Of a stretch of DNA of 64,000 nucleotides, positions 41,886 through 49,769 are shown piece by piece. The position numbers were made by a program, and so were the translations under genes. This stretch comes from Nitrincola salilacus (GTDB taxonomy: Bacteria > Pseudomonadota > Gammaproteobacteria > Pseudomonadales > Balneatricaceae): positions 3,782,001 to 3,846,000 of the forward strand of contig NZ_CP176580.1 in the NCBI RefSeq assembly GCF_046271865.1, in the 5' to 3' direction. Each line of letters opens with the position of its first letter. The stretch's first letter is position 1. A model generated the notes under the pieces. It was not told the origin of the DNA and did no database searches. It worked only from the letters and a program-made list of their open reading frames with translations.

Positions 41886-43211
41886 TCAGTCACTCCTGCG
41901 CTCAATCTTGAGTATGGTCAGGTCATCGGGCAATACCTGATCATCCGGGATGGAGAGATTTTCGATGATCTCATCCACCGAGCGCTCAGGTGTGCAGATG
42001 CTGCCGGTCAGTCTGCGCAGCTTGTCATCATTATTAGCACCCGGCAACAGGTCGAGCACGCCATCGGAAAACATCAGCAATCGACAGGAGGATGGCAATT
42101 GCCTGGTGTGATTCTGATAATCGGAAAAGTCGAACATGCCGACCGGTGTACTCTTGAGCTCGATAAACTCGGCCTGATTGTGCTCATCAAAGAATAGTGG
42201 CCAAGGATAAGCACCAGCATTAGCGTAGCAGATCGTGTGATCACGAATGTTCAGCACGCCATAAAAAAGTGCAATATATTTACTCATCTGCTCACGCAGC
42301 AACTCCTGATTAAGCTCACTGAGCAGAGCTGCCGGATCAGTAATGCGTTCATGCTGTTTGCACTGAAAACCATACAGACTGGTGCCCATAAAGCGCTTCA
42401 GATACACCGTAACAAAGGCGGATGCCACGCCGTGTCCGGACACATCGGCGATATAGAACCCGACGCGCTCGTCATCTATGCGAAAGTAATCCAGAAAATC
42501 ACCACTCATAAACTCCGAGGGCTTGAGCCGGTGGCTGAAGTGGTAGTCTCCAAACTGTTTGTGGCGCTCGGGCAGTAACTTGAACTGCACCCGTTTACCG
42601 GCACGCTCCCCCTCCTCCAAGGCCTGAAGTGAGGTTTTCAGCTTGTCATGCGCCAGTTGCAGTTCACGTGTTCTCGCCTCCACTTCAGATTCAAGTCGGC
42701 AGTTCAGTGCATCCAGATCACGAATCACGGTATAGGCGCGCAAAGAGGAAATAACGGTGGTCAACAGATGATGTGCCGTCAGCTCGGTTTTGGAGCGATA
42801 GTCATTGATATCATATTCCTGAACAACTTGTTGCTCAGGAGCATGCCCCGGCTGCCCTGTCCGCAGAATGATTCTGACCCGACTGTTGTTAAGTTCGTCT
42901 CTGATATGGCGAACCAGCTGCAGCCCGGCATCTTCTGTTTCCATCACAACATCAAGCAGAATCAGTGCAATATCCGATTCCTTCTGCAACACCTCCCGTG
43001 CCTCGCCGGCACTGTAGGCACTGATAAAATCAAGATGCAGCCCCTGAAACAGAAAATCACGCAGTACCACCCTGGTCACTTTATGAACCTCTGGCTCATC
43101 ATCTACTATGAGTACTTTCCAGTAAGCCTCTGCGCGCTCCAAGGCTGGTGTTTCTTCAGCAAACACCAGCAGTGCATCACCCTCTGGATGAACATCAATA
43201 TTTTCTGCCAT
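41886..43211 (-). CDS. Response regulator with SpoIIE/RsbU-type PP2C phosphatase domain
   Basis: About 441 residues. An N-terminal receiver domain (VLIVDDEPEVHK, phosphoacceptor Asp near 85 in LILLDVVMETEDAG, ILRTGQP), a coiled coil (LESEVEARTRELQLAHDKLK), then an SpoIIE phosphatase domain (GDFLDYFRIDDERVGFYIADVSGHGVASAF, LLMFSDGVLDLL). The ATG at 43211 with GGAAG upstream is preferred over an in-frame start at 43292. It should dephosphorylate the STAS protein encoded next to it in response to phosphorylation by an unknown histidine kinase. Confidence 0.9.
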   Translation of the reverse strand: MAENIDVHPEGDALLVFAEETPALERAEAYWKVLIVDDEPEVHKVTRVVLRDFLFQGLHLDFISAYSAGEAREVLQKESDIALILLDVVMETEDAGLQLVRHIRDELNNSRVRIILRTGQPGHAPEQQVVQEYDINDYRSKTELTAHHLLTTVISSLRAYTVIRDLDALNCRLESEVEARTRELQLAHDKLKTSLQALEEGERAGKRVQFKLLPERHKQFGDYHFSHRLKPSEFMSGDFLDYFRIDDERVGFYIADVSGHGVASAFVTVYLKRFMGTSLYGFQCKQHERITDPAALLSELNQELLREQMSKYIALFYGVLNIRDHTICYANAGAYPWPLFFDEHNQAEFIELKSTPVGMFDFSDYQNHTRQLPSSCRLLMFSDGVLDLLPGANNDDKLRRLTGSICTPERSVDEIIENLSIPDDQVLPDDLTILKIERRSD

Positions 43212-43403
43212 GCTGACTTCCCGGAATGAGTGCCACCAAAATTGAGCAACCCTGCCATAAACAATAGTCAGCAGACGAATGCAGTGCAACATTTAGCTGT
43301 CTCTGAGTCGAGTAAGTACTGACATCAAACAGACATCTGCCTGTCATGCCGCTTTCACAGACGCCCCTTAGGCTGAATACAGTCTGTATGAGAGGGGTGA
43401 ATC

Positions 43404-45149
43404 ATGCTCAATATTGAACAGTTGGTGGACGAAAAATATCCTTCACTGCAAACCAAACCTGCACTTATTCGCCAACCCTTCGTTCAGTTGCTGCGTCAGT
43501 TATTCCATGAGTCTGAGGTCAATGCGTTTCTGACCACCCATCAGAGTCTGGGTGCTTTCGAGTTCACAGACAAGGTGCTGGAAAACTTCCGTGTCAGCTA
43601 TCTGGTGTCGGCACGTGAAAAAGAGAACATTCCCAGTGAGGGGCGTGTGGTGATAGTGGCCAATCACCCACTGGGCACATTAGACGGACTGGTGCTGCTG
43701 AAGCTGATTGGCGAAGTACGGCGCGATGTCAGGATTATTGCCAATGATATGCTGTGGCAGTTTGAACCCCTGCGCCCGCTGTTGATTCCGGTCGACAATC
43801 TGACCCAAAGCGGCTATCGCAGAACTGTGCGCGAAGTAACACGCTGCCTGATGCGCGATGAAGCAGTGATTATTTTCCCCGCCGGCGAAGTGTCCCGCGC
43901 CGGACCAACCGGCATCAAGGATGGTCCCTGGCAGAGCGGCTTCGTCCATTTTGCACGCAAGACCAATGCACCGATACTGCCGGTCCACCTGAGCAGTAAA
44001 AACTCGGCACTCTTCTATTCATTATCCCTGATCTACCGCCCATTGGGCGGCCTGATGCTGGTCAATGAGATGTTCAAGAAATATGCCGAAGACCTGCCGG
44101 TGCGCGTGGGTGAGATGATTCCGCTGGAACGTTTTGATGGTAGCGACCTGCCACTGAAAACCAAAGTCAAGCTGCTGCGTAAGCATGTCTATCGCCTGCC
44201 GAAGAAAAAGAAACCGCTGTTTGTCACCGAAAAGCCGATCGCTCACCCGGAAGAGAAACTGCTGCTCAGGCGCGAGCTTAAATCTGCCGAGTGTCTTGGT
44301 AAAACTCAGGATGGCATGCAGATCTACCTGTTTGATTATCGGCCAGACTCGGCCGTGATGCGCGAACTGGGCAGACTGCGGGAATTGACCTTCCGCCGCG
44401 TGGGTGAAGGTACTGGACAGCGTATTGACCTGGATGCCTATGATCGCGATTACCAGCATCTGCTGCTCTGGGATGAGGAGGCGATGGAGCTGGTCGGCGC
44501 CTACCGCATCGGCGAGGGACAGAAGTTGATGCAAAACGGAATGGAGAAATTCTACACCAGCAGCCTGTTTCAGTATCAGCCAGCCATGCAGGAGATACTG
44601 CGGCAGTCGGTTGAACTGGGACGCAGCTTTGTTCAGCCACGTTACTGGGGAAAACGCAGTCTGGAATATCTGTGGTATGGCATCGGTGCCTATTTGCGCT
44701 CGCGACCGGATATACGCTACATGCTCGGCCCCGTGTCTATCTCAAGCAAGCTGCCGCAGCAGGCACGCGATCTGTTGGTGATCTATTATCGTCACTATTA
44801 TGGAGACAATACATATGGGGACAATGCGTATGGCAACACTCCAGCACGAGTGCTGCCGAATGCCCCCTATCAACCAACTTCTGCCGGGATCGCTGAGGCC
44901 GACATTCTCTTCGGCTACGAGTGTGCAAAAACCGACTTCATCGCCCTGAAGGAGCGGCTGGATCTGTATGGTGTGACGGTGCCAACCCTTTACAAACAAT
45001 ACACTGAGCTATGCGAGCCGGGTGGCGTCAGGTTTCTGGATTTCAGTGTGGATGCCGATTTCGGTTACTGCATCGATGGACTGGTGCTGGTCGAGGTAGA
45101 TAAGATAAAGAATAAGAAACGCCAGCGCTACATGTCAGATCTGAAATAA
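43404..45149 (+). CDS. olsF: Bifunctional ornithine lipid synthase, OlsF-like
   Basis: 581 residues joining two acyltransferases. The N-terminal PlsC-type domain (about 60-270) has the HxxxxD motif in ANHPLGTLD near 88 and IIFPAGEVSRAG. The C-terminal GNAT-like OlsB domain (about 290-560) has RELTFRRVGEGTGQRIDLD and VELGRSFVQPRYWG. OlsF of Serratia makes ornithine lipids with one such fusion: the C-terminal part N-acylates ornithine and the N-terminal part O-acylates the product. A 15-base tandem repeat (YGDNT-YGDNA-YGN, 44799-44837) lies in a loop of the second domain. The ribosome site is GAGAGGGGTG. Confidence 0.85.
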   Translation: MLNIEQLVDEKYPSLQTKPALIRQPFVQLLRQLFHESEVNAFLTTHQSLGAFEFTDKVLENFRVSYLVSAREKENIPSEGRVVIVANHPLGTLDGLVLLKLIGEVRRDVRIIANDMLWQFEPLRPLLIPVDNLTQSGYRRTVREVTRCLMRDEAVIIFPAGEVSRAGPTGIKDGPWQSGFVHFARKTNAPILPVHLSSKNSALFYSLSLIYRPLGGLMLVNEMFKKYAEDLPVRVGEMIPLERFDGSDLPLKTKVKLLRKHVYRLPKKKKPLFVTEKPIAHPEEKLLLRRELKSAECLGKTQDGMQIYLFDYRPDSAVMRELGRLRELTFRRVGEGTGQRIDLDAYDRDYQHLLLWDEEAMELVGAYRIGEGQKLMQNGMEKFYTSSLFQYQPAMQEILRQSVELGRSFVQPRYWGKRSLEYLWYGIGAYLRSRPDIRYMLGPVSISSKLPQQARDLLVIYYRHYYGDNTYGDNAYGNTPARVLPNAPYQPTSAGIAEADILFGYECAKTDFIALKERLDLYGVTVPTLYKQYTELCEPGGVRFLDFSVDADFGYCIDGLVLVEVDKIKNKKRQRYMSDLK

Positions 45150-45153
45150 CACA

Positions 45154-45180
45154 TGCTGGCTGCAACTCCTGCAGCCAGCA
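45154..45180 (+). terminator. Hairpin downstream of olsF
   Basis: TGCTGGCTGCA (45154-45164) and TGCAGCCAGCA (45170-45180) form a perfect 11-bp stem with a 5-base loop 5 bp after the olsF stop. No long U tract follows, so termination efficiency is uncertain. The rest of the gap to 45324 shows no gene. Confidence 0.6.
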
Positions 45181-45324
45181 CTTGCCTGCACTGCGCTCAC
45201 CACCGATAATCTCCGGAAGCGACTGCAAAATTTTCTGCAGCTGACAGGTCCGGCTGGAACTTTCATAACCTGATATCAGTCAGATCCACATCTTTATATA
45301 ACTGAAAACTGTCCGGAGTCTAGC

Positions 45325-45843
45325 TTGAGTTCACATTCGACAGGGGGCATCTGGCCCTTTCTAAATCGTCATGGCCTGCTGATCGCCATGCTGGCATCAC
45401 TGGGCATTCTCGCCATCGCGTTTTTTCTGGAATATGTGATGGGCATGGAGCCCTGTCCATTATGCTGGTTACAGCGTGGGGTTTTCGTGGCGCTGGCCGG
45501 AGTAGCAGTGCTGGGGATGCTGTTATCGAACGTACGGGCAGCTCGCTGGTCATTGGTAGCACTGTTCAGTGCCGTAGCGCTGGTGGGTATCGGCATCGCG
45601 ATGCGTCATATTTACATCAAGATGAATCCTGAAGCAGCCAGTTGCGGCATGGACGTCGAGACACTACTTTCCTTTATGCCATTGGGGCAAGCGCTCATGC
45701 AGATGCTGCAAGGGTCAGCAGACTGCGCTGCAGCTGCAGATGTGCTGGGTATCCCGCTGCCGGTCTGGACAACAATCGGCTATCTGCTCGTTCCCTTCTT
45801 TGCCATCAGTCAGTTGCTGGGCAAGTCGCAAGTTAAAGCCTGA
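45325..45843 (+). CDS. dsbB: DsbB, disulfide bond formation protein B
   Basis: 172 residues with four hydrophobic helices. The quinone-side pair is CPLC (Cys44, Cys47) and the second periplasmic pair lies in AASCGMD and SADCAAA. DsbB reoxidises DsbA with quinone. The best start is TTG at 45325 behind CCGGAG, since no ATG gives the full first helix. A long palindrome follows the gene. Confidence 0.92.
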   Translation: MSSHSTGGIWPFLNRHGLLIAMLASLGILAIAFFLEYVMGMEPCPLCWLQRGVFVALAGVAVLGMLLSNVRAARWSLVALFSAVALVGIGIAMRHIYIKMNPEAASCGMDVETLLSFMPLGQALMQMLQGSADCAAAADVLGIPLPVWTTIGYLLVPFFAISQLLGKSQVKA

Positions 45844-45849
45844 TATGCA

Positions 45850-45874
45850 CTGGGGCGGATCAGATCCGCCCCAG
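45850..45874. terminator. 25-bp perfect hairpin after dsbB
   Basis: CTGGGGCGGATC-A-GATCCGCCCCAG is a 12+1+12 inverted repeat 7 bp after dsbB and between convergent genes (dsbB and the UPF0325 gene). It lacks a U tract but is strong enough to act as a transcript end for either strand. Confidence 0.6.
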
Positions 45875-45911
45875 ACGCTCGCCTGGCAAAGGCTAATTAC
45901 TCAACCTTGGC

Positions 45912-46301
45912 TCAGAGCTCTTCGATCTGGCGACGCAGGTCAGTAATCTTGCGCTGAACCACTTTTTCCAGATGATCAATCTCTTCCAGAAGCAGTTCCT
46001 TGCGGCCGCGTGTCGTGCTTTCCTGAACAATCAGCTGTTCCAGTTCGGCCATTGCACGCAGAAAATGCGGTGAGGACTCGGTGGTTTCACGGTAAGTGAC
46101 CAGCCCTTCATTAACACGGATTTTCTTGTACAGACGCTTGAACTTGAACTTCTTGCTCTTCGCAAACCAGTCACCCGGATCACGGTGAAAATAGATTTTC
46201 AGGATATCCATATCACCTTCAATGCGAGAGGAAAACTTCTCGATTTCAGAGACATCCTCGATGCCCATCTCTTTCAATGTCTCATACTGCTCTTTAGCCA
46301 T
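45912..46301 (-). CDS. yaeH: UPF0325 / DUF3461 family protein (YaeH-like)
   Basis: 129 residues matching E. coli YaeH: YETLKEMGIEDVSEIEKFS, DILKIYFHRDPGDWFAKSKKFKF, and a C-terminal helical part ending in KITDLRRQIEEL. Function is unknown. In this family the protein is always short and basic to neutral with a coiled-coil end, as here. Next to it on the 3' side of the left repeat is the start of the accessory segment. Confidence 0.85.
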   Translation of the reverse strand: MAKEQYETLKEMGIEDVSEIEKFSSRIEGDMDILKIYFHRDPGDWFAKSKKFKFKRLYKKIRVNEGLVTYRETTESSPHFLRAMAELEQLIVQESTTRGRKELLLEEIDHLEKVVQRKITDLRRQIEEL

Positions 46302-46395
46302 TGCGGTCCTTCTCCCTTATCGGTAATAACAACAGGTCTTACGACACTCTTGAACACTATTGTGCATGTCACTCTGTATAGACAAGAGTCTAGTA

Positions 46396-46793
46396 TAGCT
46401 CATATCACTTGTGTGATATGCCTATCCAGATCAATGGTTGTGTCTTTTATCAGTGGCTGCAGTTGCAGACAGGACCACCCCCGATCCATTGATTCCTGCA
46501 GAAGGCGCGGATTAGGGTTGGTAGGACGCGGCTCATCCACCTTAAGCAACAGTGGCAAGTCATTGTGCGAGTCACTGTAAAACCAGGTTTTGCCCGGCTT
46601 CATTGCCTGCCGAGACAGGTAAGCCTGCAGATGGGCAATCTTGCCAGCCTGATAACTCAGAGGCAGCTGCGGCCTGCCGGTCAGGCAGCCATGTTCCAGC
46701 TCGACATCGATATCGATCACTCCATCGAAGTGCAGTGTCTGAGCAATCGGCGTGACCAGAAATGACTCACTCGCCGAGATCATCAGCAGATGA
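46396..46793 (-). pseudogene. Truncated copy of HAD-family hydrolase gene (left repeat)
   Basis: The minus strand encodes only the second half of the HAD hydrolase found intact at 53037-53756: ISASESFLV, FDGVIDIDVELEHGC, KTWFYSDSHNDLPLL and the same C-terminus. The 5' half with the nucleophile Asp motif is missing. The two copies match over 398 positions without gaps, roughly 90% or more identical by eye, and both end at the same stop. It cannot encode a working phosphatase. It marks the left border of the inserted segment. Confidence 0.88.
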
Positions 46794-46821
46794 GCTGCTT
46801 CGCCCGAGGATGTCGATAGGC

Positions 46822-47289
46822 TCAGACCGCTGGTAGGGTAACGCTGGTGTCGAATTTATTCCGCTTGCGCGAGATCAGAGTTCGAAACTTCTTCATGTTT
46901 GGGTGGCTATAGAGTACGCGGTCGCAAAACTGATCATAGGCGTTCATATCGGCCACCATGACGATTAATACAAAGTCGACTTCCCCGGTGACCTGATAGC
47001 ACTGTTTCACCTCCGGCGCGGCCACGGCTATTCGAATAAACTCCTGATAAAGGGGTTTGTGGTCACGCTCCATGATCACTTCAACCACCATATGCAGCGT
47101 TGGGAACAGTTTCTCCGGGGCCAGCAAGACGACTTCCCGCTCGATGACGCCGTTTTCACGAAGGCGGCGTACCCGCTTCAGGCTGGCGGAGGGGGATATC
47201 CCAACCCGATTGGCCAACTCATGGTTGGTCAGGCTGCTATCGTTCTGCAGGCAATCCAGGATACGAAGATCCAGACGGTCAAAGTGCAT
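46822..47289 (-). CDS. Lrp/AsnC-family transcriptional regulator
   Basis: 155 residues from ATG 47289. The helix-turn-helix reads LDLRILDCLQNDSSLTNHEL and ANRVGISPSASLKRVRRL, then an RAM ligand domain with VKQCYQVTGEVDFVLIV. It is divergent from the membrane protein gene at 47407 and probably controls it. An in-frame upstream start (47361) would overlap the regulatory gap and is less likely. Confidence 0.88.
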   Translation of the reverse strand: MHFDRLDLRILDCLQNDSSLTNHELANRVGISPSASLKRVRRLRENGVIEREVVLLAPEKLFPTLHMVVEVIMERDHKPLYQEFIRIAVAAPEVKQCYQVTGEVDFVLIVMVADMNAYDQFCDRVLYSHPNMKKFRTLISRKRNKFDTSVTLPAV

Positions 47290-47406
47290 AATATTTCTCG
47301 AAATCTGCGATAAGCGCATATTATTATCCAAAAGGGGGCAATCAAAAGAATTATTTCGCACTCACACTATAAAATGGAGCCTCTATAAGGACACACGAGT
47401 ATTACC

Positions 47407-48375
47407 ATGTTGACGCGGCTGTTCCATGCATTGAAGACTCCAGCAAAAAATACCCTTAAAGAGACAACTCAAGTCTACTTGACCCTGCTCAAGATCATGG
47501 TACCTACCCTGATCATCGTGAAAGCGCTGGAGTTGCTCGGTTTCACCCAGTGGTTGGGCACCTTGCTGGCACCCTTGATGTCGAGCCTGGGTTTGCCTGA
47601 ATCCTTGGGCATCGTTTGGGCCGCAACCTTGCTGACCAATATCTACACCGGGATGGTGTTGTTCTTCGAGGTGGCCCGAACAGAAACTCTGACCGTGGCC
47701 CAGGTGAGCGTGCTGGGCACCTTGATGATTGTCGGCCATGCCATACCCGTGGAAGGCGCTGTAGCCAAAAAAGTAGGAGCGCCCTGGTGGCTGACCATCT
47801 TGTTGCGTGTTGGAGGTGCACTGGTGCTTGCCTGGATCCTGCATCGGGTATATCAAGCCGGGGGTTGGCTGCAGCAAAGTAATGAACTGGCTTGGCAGCC
47901 AGACTATCAGGAAGTCAGCCTGGCAGGTTGGGCTCTGGTTCAGGGGCAAACCCTGGTGGGCATTTTCTTCGTCATTCTGGCGTTGATCACCTTGCTCAAG
48001 CTGCTGCGCCGGTTTGGCGTCGAACGCTTGTTGCATGTATTGCTGTTCCCGGTATTGAGGCTGCTCGGCATTGGCCGCGAGGCCGCCAATACCATCGTCA
48101 TTGGTGTGATGCTGGGGGTAAGCTTTGGTGCTGGATTGTTAATCCAGGAAGCCAGAAACGGCAAACTCACGCCCAGGGATGCGCTGTTGGCAGTCAGTTT
48201 TCTCGGGTTATGCCACAGCCTGATTGAAGATACGCTGTTGATCATGCTGTTGGGCGCCGACTTGTCCGCCATTCTCTGGGCGCGCTTATTATTTTCCTTT
48301 GTGGTGATCGGGATTCTGGCCCGGGTGCCCTTGCCTTTTCTCGATCGCCGGTTTAGCCGGGTAGAGAAGCTATGA
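47407..48375 (+). CDS. Nucleoside-recognition (Gate) domain membrane protein, SpmA/SpmB-like
   Basis: 322 residues with about eight hydrophobic helices and two Gate-type repeats (LLTNIYTGMVLFFEVAR; GVMLGVSFGAGLLIQEARNG; SFLGLCHSLIEDTLLIMLLG). Such proteins are poorly characterised permeases related to SpmA/SpmB. An AT-rich TATAAA lies 34 bp upstream. Divergence from an Lrp-type regulator suggests amino-acid-responsive expression. It is inside the segment bounded by the HAD repeats. Confidence 0.8.
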   Translation: MLTRLFHALKTPAKNTLKETTQVYLTLLKIMVPTLIIVKALELLGFTQWLGTLLAPLMSSLGLPESLGIVWAATLLTNIYTGMVLFFEVARTETLTVAQVSVLGTLMIVGHAIPVEGAVAKKVGAPWWLTILLRVGGALVLAWILHRVYQAGGWLQQSNELAWQPDYQEVSLAGWALVQGQTLVGIFFVILALITLLKLLRRFGVERLLHVLLFPVLRLLGIGREAANTIVIGVMLGVSFGAGLLIQEARNGKLTPRDALLAVSFLGLCHSLIEDTLLIMLLGADLSAILWARLLFSFVVIGILARVPLPFLDRRFSRVEKL

Positions 48376-48454
48376 ACCGGCCCAGGAGCCAGACCTGAAC
48401 GCTGCTGGTGGTTTGGTCTCTGTTATTAGCCCTGGTACCGCCCCTGGTTACTGG

Positions 48455-49240
48455 CTAGCCACGCCACTGCCCACCTGGTGGACAGGGAGAAACTGCCGGC
48501 TTGACGATTGGCATCGACCGCGATGTTGAAAGATGAAAGGCAATAGTGCCCAGGCCCACCAGGGCAAAGGCAATGATAAAGTTGGGTGGTGGTGATTCAC
48601 CCAAGCCTAGGATGGAAATAACCGTTCCGACTACGGCGGCAACCGTTCCCATTTGGCTGAGGTACACCGGCCCGGCGATTCTTTGAAGCACGAAGAAAAC
48701 AAGATAAAGCACCGAGAAAACTGCGATCTCCAGCACCAGCAATTTGAATACGGAAGTACTGGCGAACAAAACTGGCAGTTGTCCTGGTTCGGTAGTGAGG
48801 GCGAAAGCTAATAGAGCGATGGCTCCCACTTTCATCATCAGCGCTGCCAGATAAAGCGGCTCTGCACCTTCTGGCCAACACAGAGTGCGATAGATATTAC
48901 CGAGGGCCAAAAAAAGCGGCATGACAAGTATCAGCGCAGCCAATACCAATGCGACATCGCTGGCAAAAGCCTTGGAAGTTGCCAGCAACAAGCCTCCAGA
49001 AAGTCCGAGCAGGACCCCAAAAAGTCGCATCCAGCGCAACCGCTCGAACCCGATCATCAGCGCAATGGCCAGGTAACGAGCACCGGGAAAGCAAAACTCA
49101 TCGACAGGAATCCCGAACCGACATGACGAACAGCGAAAAAGCCCAACCCATTTGTCAAAGCCAGCAATCCGCCAGACACCAAGGCATATTCGGCATAGCA
49201 TGGTTGCGTGCGCTGAGGTTCCTTCTGATCAGTGCACCAT
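48455..49240 (-). pseudogene. Frameshifted DMT (EamA) transporter
   Basis: The minus strand reads a DMT permease in two frames. Upstream, one frame gives ALVSGGLLALTNGLGFFAVR and SGFLSMSFAFPVLVTWPLR. From about 49080 the homology continues in another frame as YLAIALMIGFERLRW, LLGLSGGLLLATSKAF and so on to the stop at 48455. The expected N-terminal helix is also missing. The gene is therefore broken twice and probably inactive. Confidence 0.7.
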
Positions 49241-49296
49241 TGTGTTGTCCAGTAGACAAGCACCGAGATTGGCGCATCCGTAGCGCGACACAACGG

Positions 49297-49392
49297 TTAT
49301 TTCAGCGGCAAACCACTCACTTCGACCTTTGTGCTCGCACACCCAACCAGAAGAAAAGCACTCACAAATATGGCAATAAAGAAGACTCGCAC
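49297..49392 (-). CDS. Possible 31-residue lipoprotein
   Basis: From GTG at 49392 the minus strand encodes a 31-residue peptide with a basic start (VRV), a hydrophobic stretch (FFIAIFVSAFLL) and a lipobox LVGC followed by ASTKVEV, then stop at 49297. GGAG lies 9 bases before the GTG. It may be a very small entericidin-like lipoprotein or the leftover N-terminus of a longer gene cut by rearrangement. The surrounding 49241-49413 holds nothing else I can support. Confidence 0.35.
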   Translation of the reverse strand: MRVFFIAIFVSAFLLVGCASTKVEVSGLPLK

Positions 49393-49413
49393 TGTCGCTT
49401 ACTCCATGAGGAC

Positions 49414-49764
49414 TCACACCTTCTGCTGGAAAGCGGAGAAGTGATTCGCAAGGTGCATTGCATGTGCTAACTCATACTCGGATTTGCTCAATTCACCATA
49501 AGCAAAATGCGGACGAAGTAGCTCCATCCAGTGCGCAAATGCCTGCACAGCTTGCTTCAGGCGGTTCACTGCTGCTGTCACATCGTTTGCTGCGCCAAGC
49601 AACGGAGCACCCGGGATGGGCTCGTCCAAGTCGTGCGTCATTCGCCCATACCATGAGAGTACCGTGAATGCGGTCGCGCCAACCGTACTTTGGAATACTT
49701 GAGGCTTTGTCAGTGGATACCCGGTCATTGAGTACTCGATCGCCTGTGGCAGCAGAATATGCAT
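49414..49764 (-). CDS. 5'-truncated DUF1569-like (DinB-fold) protein
   Basis: 116 residues with AIEYSMTGYP, PIPGAPLLGAANDVTAAVNRL, FAYGELSKSEYELAHAMHLANHF, the C-terminal two thirds of a DUF1569 protein. Members usually have about 60 more N-terminal residues before IEYSMTGYP. Here the reading frame begins abruptly 6 bases from the stop of the CheB-CheR gene, with a poor ribosome site. I read it as the remainder of a gene cut at about 49,765. Confidence 0.55.
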   Translation of the reverse strand: MHILLPQAIEYSMTGYPLTKPQVFQSTVGATAFTVLSWYGRMTHDLDEPIPGAPLLGAANDVTAAVNRLKQAVQAFAHWMELLRPHFAYGELSKSEYELAHAMHLANHFSAFQQKV

Positions 49765-49769
49765 TACCT

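Noticed and set aside
46400..46783. Left HAD copy as a separate functional gene
   Set aside because: It starts in the middle of the domain and lacks the nucleophile motif, and it is nearly identical to the 3' half of the intact gene at 53 kb.
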